NCBI GenBank assembly: GCA_973895155.1
Contig: OZ316894.1
Span: forward strand, 4,402,001-4,466,000
Length of the DNA stretch: 64,000 nucleotides
Reading direction: 5' to 3'
From: Marsupella aquatica
Taxonomy: Eukaryota; Marchantiophyta
In this document: piece after piece, positions 54,234 to 64,000 of the stretch
Layout: the number at the start of each line of letters is the position of its first letter
How positions within the stretch are numbered: position 1 is the first letter of the stretch
The notes under the pieces: generated by a model
What the model saw: only the letters and a program-made list of their open reading frames with translations
Databases searched by the model: none
Told to the model about the DNA's origin: nothing
Program-made: the position numbers and the translations under genes

Positions 54234-54659
54234 GCAAGTCTCACAATTCACTCATGCTTGCACTCTAGATATATATTGTCTAGTGCTTGCACTCTAGATA
54301 TATATTGTCTAGGGTGAGACGAAGCGAGAAAATCAGATGAAGGGATATAGGAAAATTGTAAAATGTTCTATTAATGGTGAAAAAGAAACCAAATTGCCCG
54401 TGTGCCTGAGTGTTTGACAAAATGCCCAGATAACCCAGTGCAACCTAGACTGATAGACGGCAAAAAATCCCTTATTGTACTGAACATTTTCTTTGAAGCA
54501 AAATTTGATATTTTGGCAGCCCCAACACAAACCTGGTCCATCCTAGCCTTAGTTTGAACATGGTTCAAGATTACCTTTTGAATAAAATTTCTAATATATG
54601 TAGTTCACCGAGTGTCCTACTGAAGAGTTTTGTTGGATTTAAATCAAGGCAAACTTCAT

Positions 54660-55170
54660 ACAGGATTTTTTTTCGTTCAGTCCCCAGAAAGCGTCCAGGA
54701 TGCTGTCACTCGGTGGGAAAGTATTAATAGTAGTTCTAACGGTGATCAAGGAAAATTAAATTTCAAAAAGCCACCAAAAAAAGCCAATCATCAAGGAAAG
54801 CCACAAAAAAAAGGCTAACTATTATTGCTGGTCCTCCTGATTGCTGGTACTGGAGTACTCCCGCTCCACTGGGTTGTCCTTTCTGGATTTGTGAGTTTCA
54901 CATTCTTTATGATTGTGGGTTTGTGCGTTTCACGTTCCCTATGATTGTATGCACTGTCATACTTGTGTTGGATTTTAAGCCAACGCAAAGTTCCTACATA
55001 CTTTTTTCATTCAGCTTCCAGGCTGCTGTCACTCCGTGGGAAAGCATATTACTTCTAACGGTGATCATGATCAAGGAAATAAACTACAGGAAGTTCGAGG
55101 GCAGTGGTCACTTGCATGGACCGAAAGGGAGAGAGAAAACTACTACAAAAAAACCAATCGAACATTAATG
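54660..55170 (+). repeat. Two copies of a dispersed repeat of about 160 bp (third copy at 58185-58375)
   Basis: Copies at about 54660-54800 and 54995-55170 share TTTTTTTCGTTCAG or TTTTTTCATTCAG, AG-GCTGCTGTCACTC-GTGGG, TTCTAACGGTGATCA and GATCAAGGAAA. The second and third copies share CGAGGGCAGTGGTCACTTGC and AAAACTACTA. They are not coding. Confidence 0.8.
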
Positions 55171-55230
55171 TGAATGCTTTCACTTTCTAGGGGTGCTGAT
55201 CAAGGTACTGACGTCATTCACATAATCTAC

Positions 55231-56450
55231 AACTATAATATCTAATGCCCCCCTTGATGGTCCTTCATCTCTTTACAAAAACAGCTTTGGGCGGGAGTGA
55301 TACAGAGCCATTAGATTGTTTAATACTTTTTGGGAACCATTGGATCACAAAATCATGCCCCTAATGCTCCTCTTTGATTGCTCACCTACTTTGCCCAGGA
55401 GCCTATATCTTGGCATCCATGGCAGGAAGACAGATCCTGGCCTTGGAATATGCCTTGCTTTCCGTGGGCATCCATGGTAGGAAGATAGATCTTGGCCTTG
55501 AAATATGTCTTGCTTTCCGTGACAAGGACAGGTGAAAGTACACCTTGCTTTCTGTCCTGTCTTGATTCCTGTGCATGTACTATCCTTGCCAGTGTTGCCC
55601 TTATTCTTTGCTTACTTTGCCCAGCTCCAAGTAATTAAGTGGTCTTTTTTTACATTTTTTTAATTAAAAAAATACACTTAGTGAAACTCCCAACCCCGGT
55701 TTGGACTTGCCCGGCAAATAGACCCTTCCGAGGCCGTCAACCGGCAAGTCGACACCCGGCCTCTCCCGGTCTCGCTCCCCCGGTCCCGGCCCGGCCCGGC
55801 CATGACCTCCCGGCCCCATCACCCGGTCTCGTTTCCCTTTTGTTTCCTCCGTCCCGGCCCCGGTCCCCGGTCCTGGCCCGAGCACATCCCCCGGCCCGGT
55901 CCCTGCTCCCACATCTCCCGGCCTGCGGTCCCGGCTCGGACATCCCCCGGCTCCCGGTCCCGGCCTCCCCTCCTCACCCTCCCCTCACCCGGACCCGGCC
56001 CGGCCCTCCCCGGACCCGGGCCTCCTCACCCTCCCCTCCTCCCCTCCCCTCCCCCCACCCGGACCCGGCTCTCCCCTCCCCTCCTCCCACCCGGACCCGG
56101 CCCGGCCCGGCCCCGGACCCGGCCTGCCCCTTCCCGCCCCCGGCTGCTGTTTGGACGCTACCACCCGGGCCGGGCCGGGCTGGTTGCCGGGAAGGGTGGT
56201 AGCGTCCGGGAGTTTGGGCCGGGCCGGGAAAAGTTCGGGCCGGGCCGGGGAATAAGATGGAATATGCGTCAAATAGAGGCATTTTGGTCCGGCAAATGCC
56301 GAGTTTACGTGCCGGGCAACTCGGCAAGTTGCCCGTCACTTCAAACCGGGCTCCCAACAAGATAATGTAACCAATATATGTTCTTTTCTTGGGTGGTTTC
56401 TTATTTCTAACATTCCTAACACCTTTTCTAAAGTAACTTTTTCTATGGTT
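55231..56450 (+). repeat. Right arm of the nested inverted repeats, interrupted by a MITE
   Basis: 55231-55440 mirrors 47845-48056; 55440-55694 plus 56351-56450 mirrors 42735-43010. The match continues across the MITE exactly, which shows the arm existed before the MITE inserted. Confidence 0.8.
55695..56350. mobile_element. GC-rich hAT-like MITE, copy 2 (656 bp)
   Basis: Ends CCCGGTTTGGACTTG...CACTTCAAACCGGG; perfect 8-bp target duplication CTCCCAAC at 55687-55694 and 56351-56358. The opposite arm of the surrounding inverted repeat (42815-42830) carries a single GTTGGGAG, the empty-site form. Interior is GC-rich with many CCGGCCCGG runs; the long Pro/Gly-rich open frames in it are composition artefacts. 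Same family as 53624-53992. Confidence 0.92.
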
Positions 56451-57560
56451 AGGATTGTTTTCTAAAGTAACTTTTTGTGTTTTTGAGGGGTGAGGGGTTT
56501 TTGTTATCTTGAGGAGGTAAGCTTTTTCTAATGACCTAGAATTCTGTTCATCGTGGCTAGCAGATAGGATAGTTAGGGTTGCTTATTTGTTTGTTGACTC
56601 TGGCCATCCCATGTTGCATTTATTTGGGAGAGATGGAATATTTTATCTGGTTGGGGCTAATCATCCATCCTCCTCTCACTTTGCATTGGGTTGGTCCAGT
56701 GTCCAGTTGGGTTCTCCCATTTCTTGGGCATTTTTATGGGACGTTCATTTTATGTTTCCCTCCCCTGCCCCATTGTGTTATTTCACTTCCATGTTCATAG
56801 AAGCTGTGCCTTTGCCACCACAATTTTTTTACCTTTTGTTTTGACCATTTCATCCACAACATGGATCCAAATGGCAATACTTGAATCACACAGGGAATCA
56901 CAACGACCACATTTTCAAAATGACAACACTATTGTCCAACACAGTTTTCACTTGACAAATATTTCCACTCAACTCCGTTTCCTTTGCAAGTGATTTGTTG
57001 GACTATATTTTATAATCTACCATTTAGCTACAATCTTCCAGCAACCACAGTATTGACTCTTGAAAACACTTTCTCTTTGATAACATTTTAACTTTGTCAA
57101 CAACACTTCTTAACATCATGAACAAATTGACCCAAAGGCAACATTGAACCACGACAACAATATTATCAAAAACAACAACTCTTGCAACATCACTTTTACT
57201 TGACAAAGATTTCACTTAACAAATCTTTTGCTTAGTAAGGTCTTTATTTGATAATACTGTTTACTTACCATTCAATTGAACCCCAATTAATCTTCTCACA
57301 AGTGACTACAACAACACTTTCTTCTTGAAAACACATTTGCTTTTAATTAAACTCTCTCTTCAACTTATGATCATATTTTCTTTCCATAACCTGACATATC
57401 ATTTTTTGCATAGAGTTTTTTCCATTCTCGATCGTTTGGGCTAAACAATCTTTTTGAAATGGTACCTTGTACACAATTTATCACAATTACTTCTTTTTTG
57501 CAACAACATCTTCTTTGCAATGCAAAGGTATTGAGCACAACCACCTGAGAATATGGCCAG
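56451..57560. other. Non-coding stretch, increasingly repetitive
   Basis: No gene seen. From about 56900 it contains loosely repeated ACAACACT...CTTG...AAAACA phrases that lead into the array at 57570. Confidence 0.45.
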
Positions 57561-57569
57561 GATGATACA

Positions 57570-57985
57570 TAATGTGCCTCAACAACTACCCTGCAATGCC
57601 TATATTTTCTTGCCTTGCCTTGATATCTTTTTGTGCCTTGACAACTATTTTATCTTGACATATTCTGTCTTCAACATTGTTTCTCTTCTTTGTATATTTT
57701 TCTTGCCTCGACTTCTTTTTGTCACCTCAACATAGTTTTCTCATCTTGACATTGTTTCTCACTTTCATATCTTTTTCTCACCACGACATCTTTATTTCAC
57801 CTCAACATCTTTACCTCAGCTTGGCATCATTTTCTCTCCTTAAGATCTTTTTCTCAACTCAACATCTTTTCTCTCCTTGAAATCTTTTATCACCTTGCAT
57901 CTTTTGCTCATCTCAACATCTTTTTTCTCCTCAATATCTTTTATCATCTCAACATCTTTCGTGCACGGGCATAGGGCTAGTAATT
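57570..57985 (-). repeat. Degenerate array of an 18-20-bp unit, left arm
   Basis: On the plus strand phrases such as CACCTCAACATCTTT, CTCATCTTGACATTG and TTTTTCTCACC recur. It ends at 57955-57985 with CGTGCACGGGCATAGGGCTAGT, the reverse of the start of the right arm at 59578. Confidence 0.75.
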
Positions 57986-57989
57986 AATA

Positions 57990-58525
57990 AATATGGAAAG
58001 GAACTGTACGTGTTCAGAGTTCAGAGACCACTTCCTGTGTTAGGGTAACTCTTATGTAGTATCTCACTTGTTGCACATAACAAAAGTTATTGCTCTTCAT
58101 GATATTCAGACTGCCCCCAATCACGGGGTCCACAAAACTTACTATGATTTTTCAGTGAGGTACGTATGCAAACTTCCTGCATGACTTTTTTCATTCAGCT
58201 TTCAGAAAGCTTCCAAGCTGCTGTTGATCACTAGGTGGGCAAGTGGAGTAGTTCTAACGGTGAATGACCATGATCAAGGAAAAGTAAACTTCAAAAAGGT
58301 CGAGGGCAGTGGTCACTTGCATGGAACAAAAGGGAGAGAAAAAACTACTATCAGAAAACCAATCCGACATTAATCCGGGCAGAATAATTAATATGGAAAG
58401 GAGCTGCTGTGTGCAGAGAGACCACTTCTTGTGTTAGGGTGACTCATATATAGTATCTCACTTGTTGCACAGAACAAAAGTTATTGCTCTTCATGATATT
58501 CAGACTGCCCCATGGGGGTCCATAA
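57990..58525 (+). repeat. Direct repeat pair of about 130 bp, plus third copy of the 160-bp dispersed repeat
   Basis: AATATGGAAAGGA-CTG, GAGACCACTTC-TGTGTTAGG, AGTATCTCACTTGTTGCACA and ATTGCTCTTCATGATATTCA occur at 57992-58115 and again at 58390-58510. Between them (58185-58375) is the third copy of the repeat seen at 54660-55170. The whole may be a 400-bp segmental tandem duplication. Confidence 0.8.
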
Positions 58526-59577
58526 AAATTACTATGACTTCTCTATCAATGAGGTCAAGTCTTGCAAAGTCTGGCCACTAGAAAACGGCTATTGCTGGTT
58601 TGACTAAGTTTGACTTGATTTAAATCCAACAACAGTCTTCAGTGAAGAACCACATCAAAAACTATAAATAACATGTTGCTCCTTTTTATGCAGTGGTCGT
58701 TATTCAAATTTGGAGTGACTTTTTGGGTGAAAAAACAAAAACTGCAAAGAAATGGAAGGATTAAAGAAAAAGTGATTAATATTTGGTGTGTATGAATGTG
58801 AATGAAAATGTAGATGCACGCTTTTCCAAGCTACAGTAGAAGAAAACAGATTTCCCTCTACCATCCATGTTATATCCTGCATGCTACACCATGAAAACCT
58901 AAATTTCCTTCTACCGTCCATGCAATACCATGCTCCTCTCTCTACCATCCATACTATAGCATTCATGGATACAGGTGCTATATAATATAGGAGTTTAGTT
59001 GCAAATATTCGATAGTCAATAAATTAGTGCACAATCTAATAAATGAGAGAAAGTGAAGATTAAAATGAACGTTAAAAAAGGAAACTAGAAGGGGGGGGGG
59101 AGTTTAGGGTTTAGGGTATACAGAAGAAGGGGGAGGATTTAGGCTTTGAAAGGAAAGAAAATAAGGGAAAAAGGAAAAAAAATATTAAAAAACAATTAAA
59201 ATCATTCTCACTTTGTTATACTTCGGTGGTCGATGTCACTCTTTTGAGTCATGCATGATTATTTTACTTGACGATATTTTGTATGGAATGAGATTTTTCT
59301 TGCATCTGACTCAGGTGTGCAAGTTTGGGTCATTAATAATCTTCTATTTTATTTTACAAAAGTACAGTCAGAACTGGTCTGATTTTTTGAAGTTAGAGAC
59401 AGCCGGGATGGACCTGGAGATTGTCCATGAAGCGCTGATAGATAAACCGAACCTTCATGGACTAGATTATAACATAAAGCTGATCGATAAATCAAACCTT
59501 CATGGACTAGATTAACACATCCAGATATGTTATTGTTTACATTTCCATCTATAAAGTACATTGTCATCAATTATGTC
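58526..59577. other. Non-coding stretch
   Basis: No gene seen. It includes a G-run (59092-59100) followed by GTTTAGGGTTTAGGGTATAC at 59101, i.e. two plant telomere-type units, and an A-rich tract. A duplicated phrase AACCTTCATGGACTAGATTA lies at 59450-59515. Confidence 0.45.
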
Positions 59578-60115
59578 CAAACTAGCCCGATGCCCATGCA
59601 TTGCACATAAGATGTTGAGGTGAAACAATGACATTGAGGTGAGGAAAAGATATTTAGGAGATAACAAGATGTTGAGGTGAGAAAATGACATCGAGGTGAG
59701 AAAAAAGTTAATTATGAGAGAAAAAGATGTTGACGTGAGAAAAACTTTAATTATGAGAGAAAAATGTAAAGGTGAGAAAATGATATTAAGGTGAGGAAAT
59801 ATGTCAATGAGAGGAACAATGTGAAAAAGTGAATATGATGTTGAGGTGAGTAAAAGATACCAAAGAGAAAATATGTCAAGACGAGAAAATATATATCAAG
59901 GTGAGAAAATGATGTTGAGGTGATCAAAGATGTTGAGGGAGAAAAGGTGTAAAGGAGAGGAAAGGTGTCGAGGTGAGAAAAAGATGTCAATGTGAGAAAA
60001 AAACATCGAGGTGAGGAAAAGATGTCAAACTGATAAAAAGGCATTGAGGAGATTAAAGATGTCAAGGCGAGAAAAATTGTCAAGTCGAGGCAAAGATATT
60101 GAGGCAAAGCATGTC
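59578..60115 (+). repeat. Degenerate array of an 18-20-bp unit, right arm
   Basis: Starts ACTAGCCCGATGCCCATGCA and continues with about 25 variants of AAGATGTTGAGGTGAGAAAA. It is the reverse complement in style and start of 57570-57985, so the 1.6 kb between them is framed by inward-facing ACTAGCCC ends. Confidence 0.75.
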
Positions 60116-61800
60116 CCAAGGTGCTATTGTGAAAGCAATGTTGCGGGGGAGGGTGAGAGCATGGGAGGGAACACAAGACGGGGGCGGTGGCTGGCTGGGT
60201 GTTACGGGGTCGCCCTCTGCTATATGGAGGGAGATAAACTCACTTTTTTTTCCTTTTTTCTTCAATCTCCTCTTCTGTGCCCTCCCTTTCTCTCCTTCCA
60301 GTCTCCCATCCTGGCTCTTTGGCACCCTCCCTCCCCCTTCCAACATGGTTAGAAAAGAGAAGAAGAAATAACATGGAGCAAAAGATAAATGATCTCTCAG
60401 AAAAATGAAAGTTCCTCTTCTCCTTAGCAAAAAAACAAAAACAACTCTGATACCAATGTAATGCACATGTCAGTCTTGAAAGTAGTTAGCCAACACATGT
60501 ATTTTGTAAATACCTGCTTTAGAAACAAAATATCCATGGTATTCACTTCCATAGAAGATCCGTTCCACTCAATCCAAGGGTATCAAAATCATTGAAAAAT
60601 ATCTGATGGTATTGGTTTGTTCCTTCCTTTTCCACTTTAATTTGTAGATTGCACTAAATCTTTGAGATAGGATAGTTGTCTATAATGTGATTTGAAATAT
60701 GACATATATACAAACCCATTGCCCTAACTTGCACTGTACATTTGTCATTTCAACCATTTCAATGTTATAATCATTTATCACTCTGGCCATTTTGTTGTTG
60801 GGGCCATTTTATTCTTGAGGCCATTGTGTCTTTGGTCAATAAGGTTATTGCAATAAAGAACTTAGGATTGAGTGTTAATGTGAATTGGAAAAAATACTTC
60901 ATAGAGACTAGGATAAAACAAAGTTTTTGATCTACTCCCGATAGACTTAATTTTTTTGACTTTCCTATAAATCATCCCTTTTGAACTCTAAACTTAATTT
61001 GTATTGTACTTTGTCTATGCTTTTTACTTACGTGAATGGGGCAATCATGTGGGGTCTACTTAGATGTTCTTGTCAGACCCATCTACCCATGATAGCCACA
61101 TGTAAACTCACACTCAATTCACAATGACCTTTTTCTAGATGTTTGTCGATGAGTCTGACTAGGTGTGGGTGGAAGCGTGCCTCAGGGTGCTTTACAAGAA
61201 CCTGGGACATCAATTTCTTTTTTTCTAAGTGAGAGATGTAATCCTAGCCATTCATATATGGGAACTGGCCACACTTCACTTTACATGAACTTGGGGGCAC
61301 AATCAAGCAAATTAAAGTATTACCTAACCTAGTCATATGTCAGTGGGACCCCTGTGGAACCCTTTTTTCTGATGTGTGTGCAAGCTTTTTTGTCAAAAAC
61401 TTCAACCTCCTCTTGAGGTGGTCTAAAAACCTGGAGCAAATGACTCTTATTTTCAGGGAATTGTATCAATTATTTCCAAACCGGACACAGGCATTTTATC
61501 TTTTGTGTAAGAAAATGGCCATCTTTGCTTTGGATGGAGAAACACTGAAGGGCCCCCACCCTCTTGTAAAGCCCCCCTCAGGCTAGGACAAACTCTTTAT
61601 TCTTCCTTACACAGATATGAAAGGCAGGAAAATCTAAGCTTTAAATACAATGCTCATAATAAGTTCCCTCCAAAAGTGTATTTTGTAAGCAACGCTGAGC
61701 ACAAAAAGGCCTAACTATATATTATAGTGAGTAGAATATATTCCCGGTCACTATTCTGTCATGCACCACTTCTATTCTAACGATACTTTGTGAGTGGCCA
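60116..61800. other. Non-coding stretch
   Basis: No convincing gene, element or array. A short GC-rich segment at 60130-60220 breaks an otherwise AT-rich region. Confidence 0.4.
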
Positions 61801-61814
61801 GCGAACTAATGCTT

Positions 61815-62105
61815 GAGTCGTGGCTCATTCTCCAAATATACTATTTCCTCTCCACAAAGTAACCATTTTTTAGAGTTTAATAACAAAATCAAATGGCTAG
61901 GGCACTAATGATGGGGCTTGAGTTCGTTTCATTCTCCCAAGATACTATTTCCTCAGTCTCCACATAGTAACTTTTTTAGAGTTTAATAAAGAAATCAAAT
62001 GGCTAGGGCACTAATGATGGGGGTTCGTTTCATTCTCCCAAGATACTACTTCCTCTCCACATAGTAACCATTTTTTAGATCGAGTTTTTTAACAAAATCA
62101 AATGT
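61815..62105 (+). repeat. Three tandem copies of a unit of about 102 bp
   Basis: ATACTATTTCCTC recurs at 61838, 61942 and 62043; each unit carries CACATAGTAACC-TTTTTAGA, TTTAATAA-AAAATCAAATGG and CTAGGGCACTAATGATGGGG. A run of 14 or more G follows at 62279. Confidence 0.85.
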
Positions 62106-62556
62106 AAGGTACATTTAGGTCCTTGGATACTATATCTGGCCTTTACGGTGGATGAAACTTTGAGAAGATTGAGTGTTTCACATTTTACCCATAGCGCCTT
62201 AAGTACTTGCTCAATGATAAAAAAACAAAATGAACTGAATTTCTCAAAACTATTCTTATGTTTGGAAGCCCAACAAAAGGGGGGGGGGGGGGAGGAAGAA
62301 GTAGAATGCGTCATGAACCAAGGAAACAATTCCCATCAGGGAGATTGGGGGTAAATCTAAAGCCTAAATAAGCTCAATTGTTACCAATGGATTACAATTT
62401 CTCTACATACTTTCTTGAGATTCTAGGTCTATACTTTGCAAATACAACTTCCGAAAATGGTGTTGCCGGATCTTATTTTTCATAGAGCATTGCTCTTGCA
62501 GTACTGGGATTGTAGTTATTTCTTATTTTGTAGCTAATTAGTTCATGGACCCCCTA

Positions 62557-62766
62557 TTAACGGAAAGCTTCAGACGACATCAACTCCTTGAACTCCTGAA
62601 AGTCCACCTTCCCATTAACGTCCGCATTGACTCCCTTGATCATCGGCTGACACTTCTTATAACTATGTCCTTCTTTCATGCCTAGGCTCTTCAACACCAT
62701 TTGCACGTAGACGAGGCCCTTACTGAACCCTGCTAAGCTTGCTTCTCTCATTCGCTCGTGCCTCAT
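62557..62766 (-). pseudogene. EF-hand (calmodulin-like) gene fragment
   Basis: Minus-strand frame ending VLKSLGMKEGHSYKKCQPMI, KGVNADVNGKVDFQEFKELM, SSEAFR. This is the last EF-hand of plant calmodulin-like proteins: helix, loop, helix, with the loop N-A-D-V-N-G-K-V-D-F-Q-E. The first loop position, normally Asp, is Asn, and position 5 is Asn, so calcium binding would be weakened. The preceding residues (MRHERMREASLAGFSKGLVY) do not form the expected third EF-hand, and no further exon was seen upstream. It is probably a truncated copy of a calmodulin-like gene, about 45 conserved residues long, without its own promoter. Confidence 0.7.
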
Positions 62767-64000
62767 GCGTTGGACAATCTAACAGTAGCGAGAGGCATCA
62801 CCAAGTTAGGAACTGCAATGATGACACCATGGAAAGGAGTGCTGAGTAATCCAACATAGAATCATGTCCACTTCTTCCTTTGTGGCAGCAGAAGGTCGAG
62901 AAAATTGTCATGATTACTTTGTCATCAGATCAACTTGCCGAGAGAGATTTAGTTATTATTCAATTGAAACACAATTTAGAATGCGGGTGGGCAGCGGTTA
63001 CTCAGGGTAAAAAAAACGGAAGGTGGGCCTCCTACTAATTGAACAGTCTACCTAGGGTAAATAAAATGGTTATTTTTAAAACAATTTTACATCACGGTTT
63101 ACGGCATGGCGTCCTCAATTTTACCAAAATCATGCCACAGACACGAATGTTGAAGCAATTTTATTTTGTAAACCAATCCGTACCTGTTTGCAGCGCATCT
63201 CGATGACGTGGCGTGCTGTGGAGTCTCAAATTTTGGAAGGGACCTCTAGTGGGGTCCGTAAAGAAAATTTGAATTTGCATGAACATTCTCCAGGAATCCT
63301 ATTTTTCAGACATTGCTCTTGTTATAAAGATTGTTTTGACTAGTTTTATTGCTATAGGGATACTTGAGATTTTACTTGTTGGGAGTATTCATTTGTTGAC
63401 CAATCCTATTTTTCATAGAGTGTTTCTCTTGTTACAAAGAGCTCTCCGAGTAATTATCCGTTTTGGAGCTACTGGAAATCATGCTTAATTATCATGTTGC
63501 TTTGGTTACAAGGGGCGCTTTGAGTACTTTGCTGCTACTGACAGAGCTACTGAAGATTTTAAATATTCACCTGTAGTCCATTCTATCATTTTTAGCTTGA
63601 GTTGCACACAATCTTCTTACTGGAACAGAAATGTAGGTGAACAATCCATGAGAGCATTCACCACCCGTTTCCAATTGATTGTCTCATGGTTGTGTGTAAA
63701 TGGTATGTCGCCCTGTCACTATCCACAAGGATAGTTGACGACAATGTAGCAGTCCATCCCAGCTTTAGTTTCCTGATTTTTCACACCCAAGCACAGTTTC
63801 ACAAAAGTGTTTGCAGCAACATATTGTATTCAGTGGAACAATCTACTAAGATTATTCACACTCTCAGATCTAAATTTTGTTGTTTCACTTATGGTTAATG
63901 GCAAGAGTGAGGGGTACCAAAGGATGCAAACAGGACAAGCTCAACAAAGAGAGAAAGGACTGCACTTATCATTAAGATTTGGTTGAATCCAACAATCAAT
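62767..64000. other. Non-coding stretch with repeats to the right edge
   Basis: Apart from the dispersed repeat at 63105-63265, it contains related phrases CCTATTTTTCATAGAG/CATTGCTCTTG at 62478, 63298 and 63408 (the first just inside the EF-hand region). No gene seen. Confidence 0.45.
63105..63265 (+). repeat. Dispersed repeat, copy 2 (partner at 42215-42385)
   Basis: See partner: GGCATGGCG, AACCAATCCGTACCTGTTTG, TCTCGATGACGTGGCG and CTCTAGTGGGGTCCGTAA are shared, in the same orientation, 21 kb apart. Confidence 0.85.

Noticed and set aside
55639-56365. Long Pro/Arg- or Gly/Arg-rich open frames on both strands
   Set aside because: They lie inside the GC-rich MITE, overlap in several frames at once and have no protein-like pattern; absence of stops follows from composition.
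59101-59118. Interstitial telomere
   Set aside because: Only two TTTAGGG units; too short to mean more than a chance or common motif.
48078-59610. Calling the ACTAGCCC-start repeats Helitrons or Mutator-type elements
   Set aside because: No TC...CTRR ends with hairpin, no 9-bp duplications and no transposase could be shown.
62279-62294. G-run as a regulatory G-quadruplex
   Set aside because: A single homopolymer; could also be a sequencing or assembly artefact.
1-64000. tRNA, rRNA, CRISPR, bacterial-type operons, viral genes
   Set aside because: None recognised on reading both strands; the gene structures are eukaryotic.

Overview
The window looks like repeat-rich nuclear DNA of a land plant. 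Reasons: genes with GT-AG introns, an intact multi-exon 2-oxoglutarate/Fe(II) dioxygenase of the plant DOXC type, CACTA (En/Spm) transposons with TNP2-like transposases, Ty1/copia elements with a plant initiator-Met primer site, Ty3/gypsy fragments, a DUF7869-type transposase and many small inverted-repeat elements. I cannot fix the species; a TE-rich lineage is all the sequence supports. There is no operon structure, rRNA or CRISPR, and I recognised no tRNA.

Layout. 1-7552: a CACTA element (EnSpm-1) whose left end lies outside the window. It holds a divergent minus-strand ORF running off the left edge, a SET-domain-like ORF and a TNP2-type transposase carrying TGA stops. 7553-12761: a second CACTA element (EnSpm-2) with the same gene order and an intact two-exon transposase. 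12762-20014: tandem repeats and a broken DUF7869 transposase gene (15489-18799). 20020-32848: an old minus-strand copia element with ATAAA target duplications, split by about 7.8 kb of gypsy-derived and GC-rich DNA (21611-29443). 34910-41542: a second copia element, plus strand, with almost identical LTRs but a dead coding region. 42735-56450: nested inverted repeats, containing a 3.8-kb insertion with a pol-less ORF (43186-46988), a foldback element, a minisatellite-like array, the one intact host-like gene (2OG dioxygenase, 50091-53217, minus) and two GC-rich hAT-like MITEs. 56450-64000: degenerate simple arrays, dispersed repeats and an EF-hand (calmodulin-like) pseudogene fragment.

How the parts work together. 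In each CACTA element an N-terminal exon, a SET-like exon and the transposase exons follow one another on one strand, and all the junctions are phase 0. The N-terminal exon could therefore be spliced to either the SET exon or the transposase exon. This paired SET-transposase arrangement is the most interesting signal in the window: a transposon that may carry its own chromatin-modifying or chromatin-reading protein. Most TE genes here are closed by TGA or TAG codons of the kind that C-to-T decay of methylated DNA produces, while the dioxygenase gene is open. That suggests a silenced TE region around one surviving gene.
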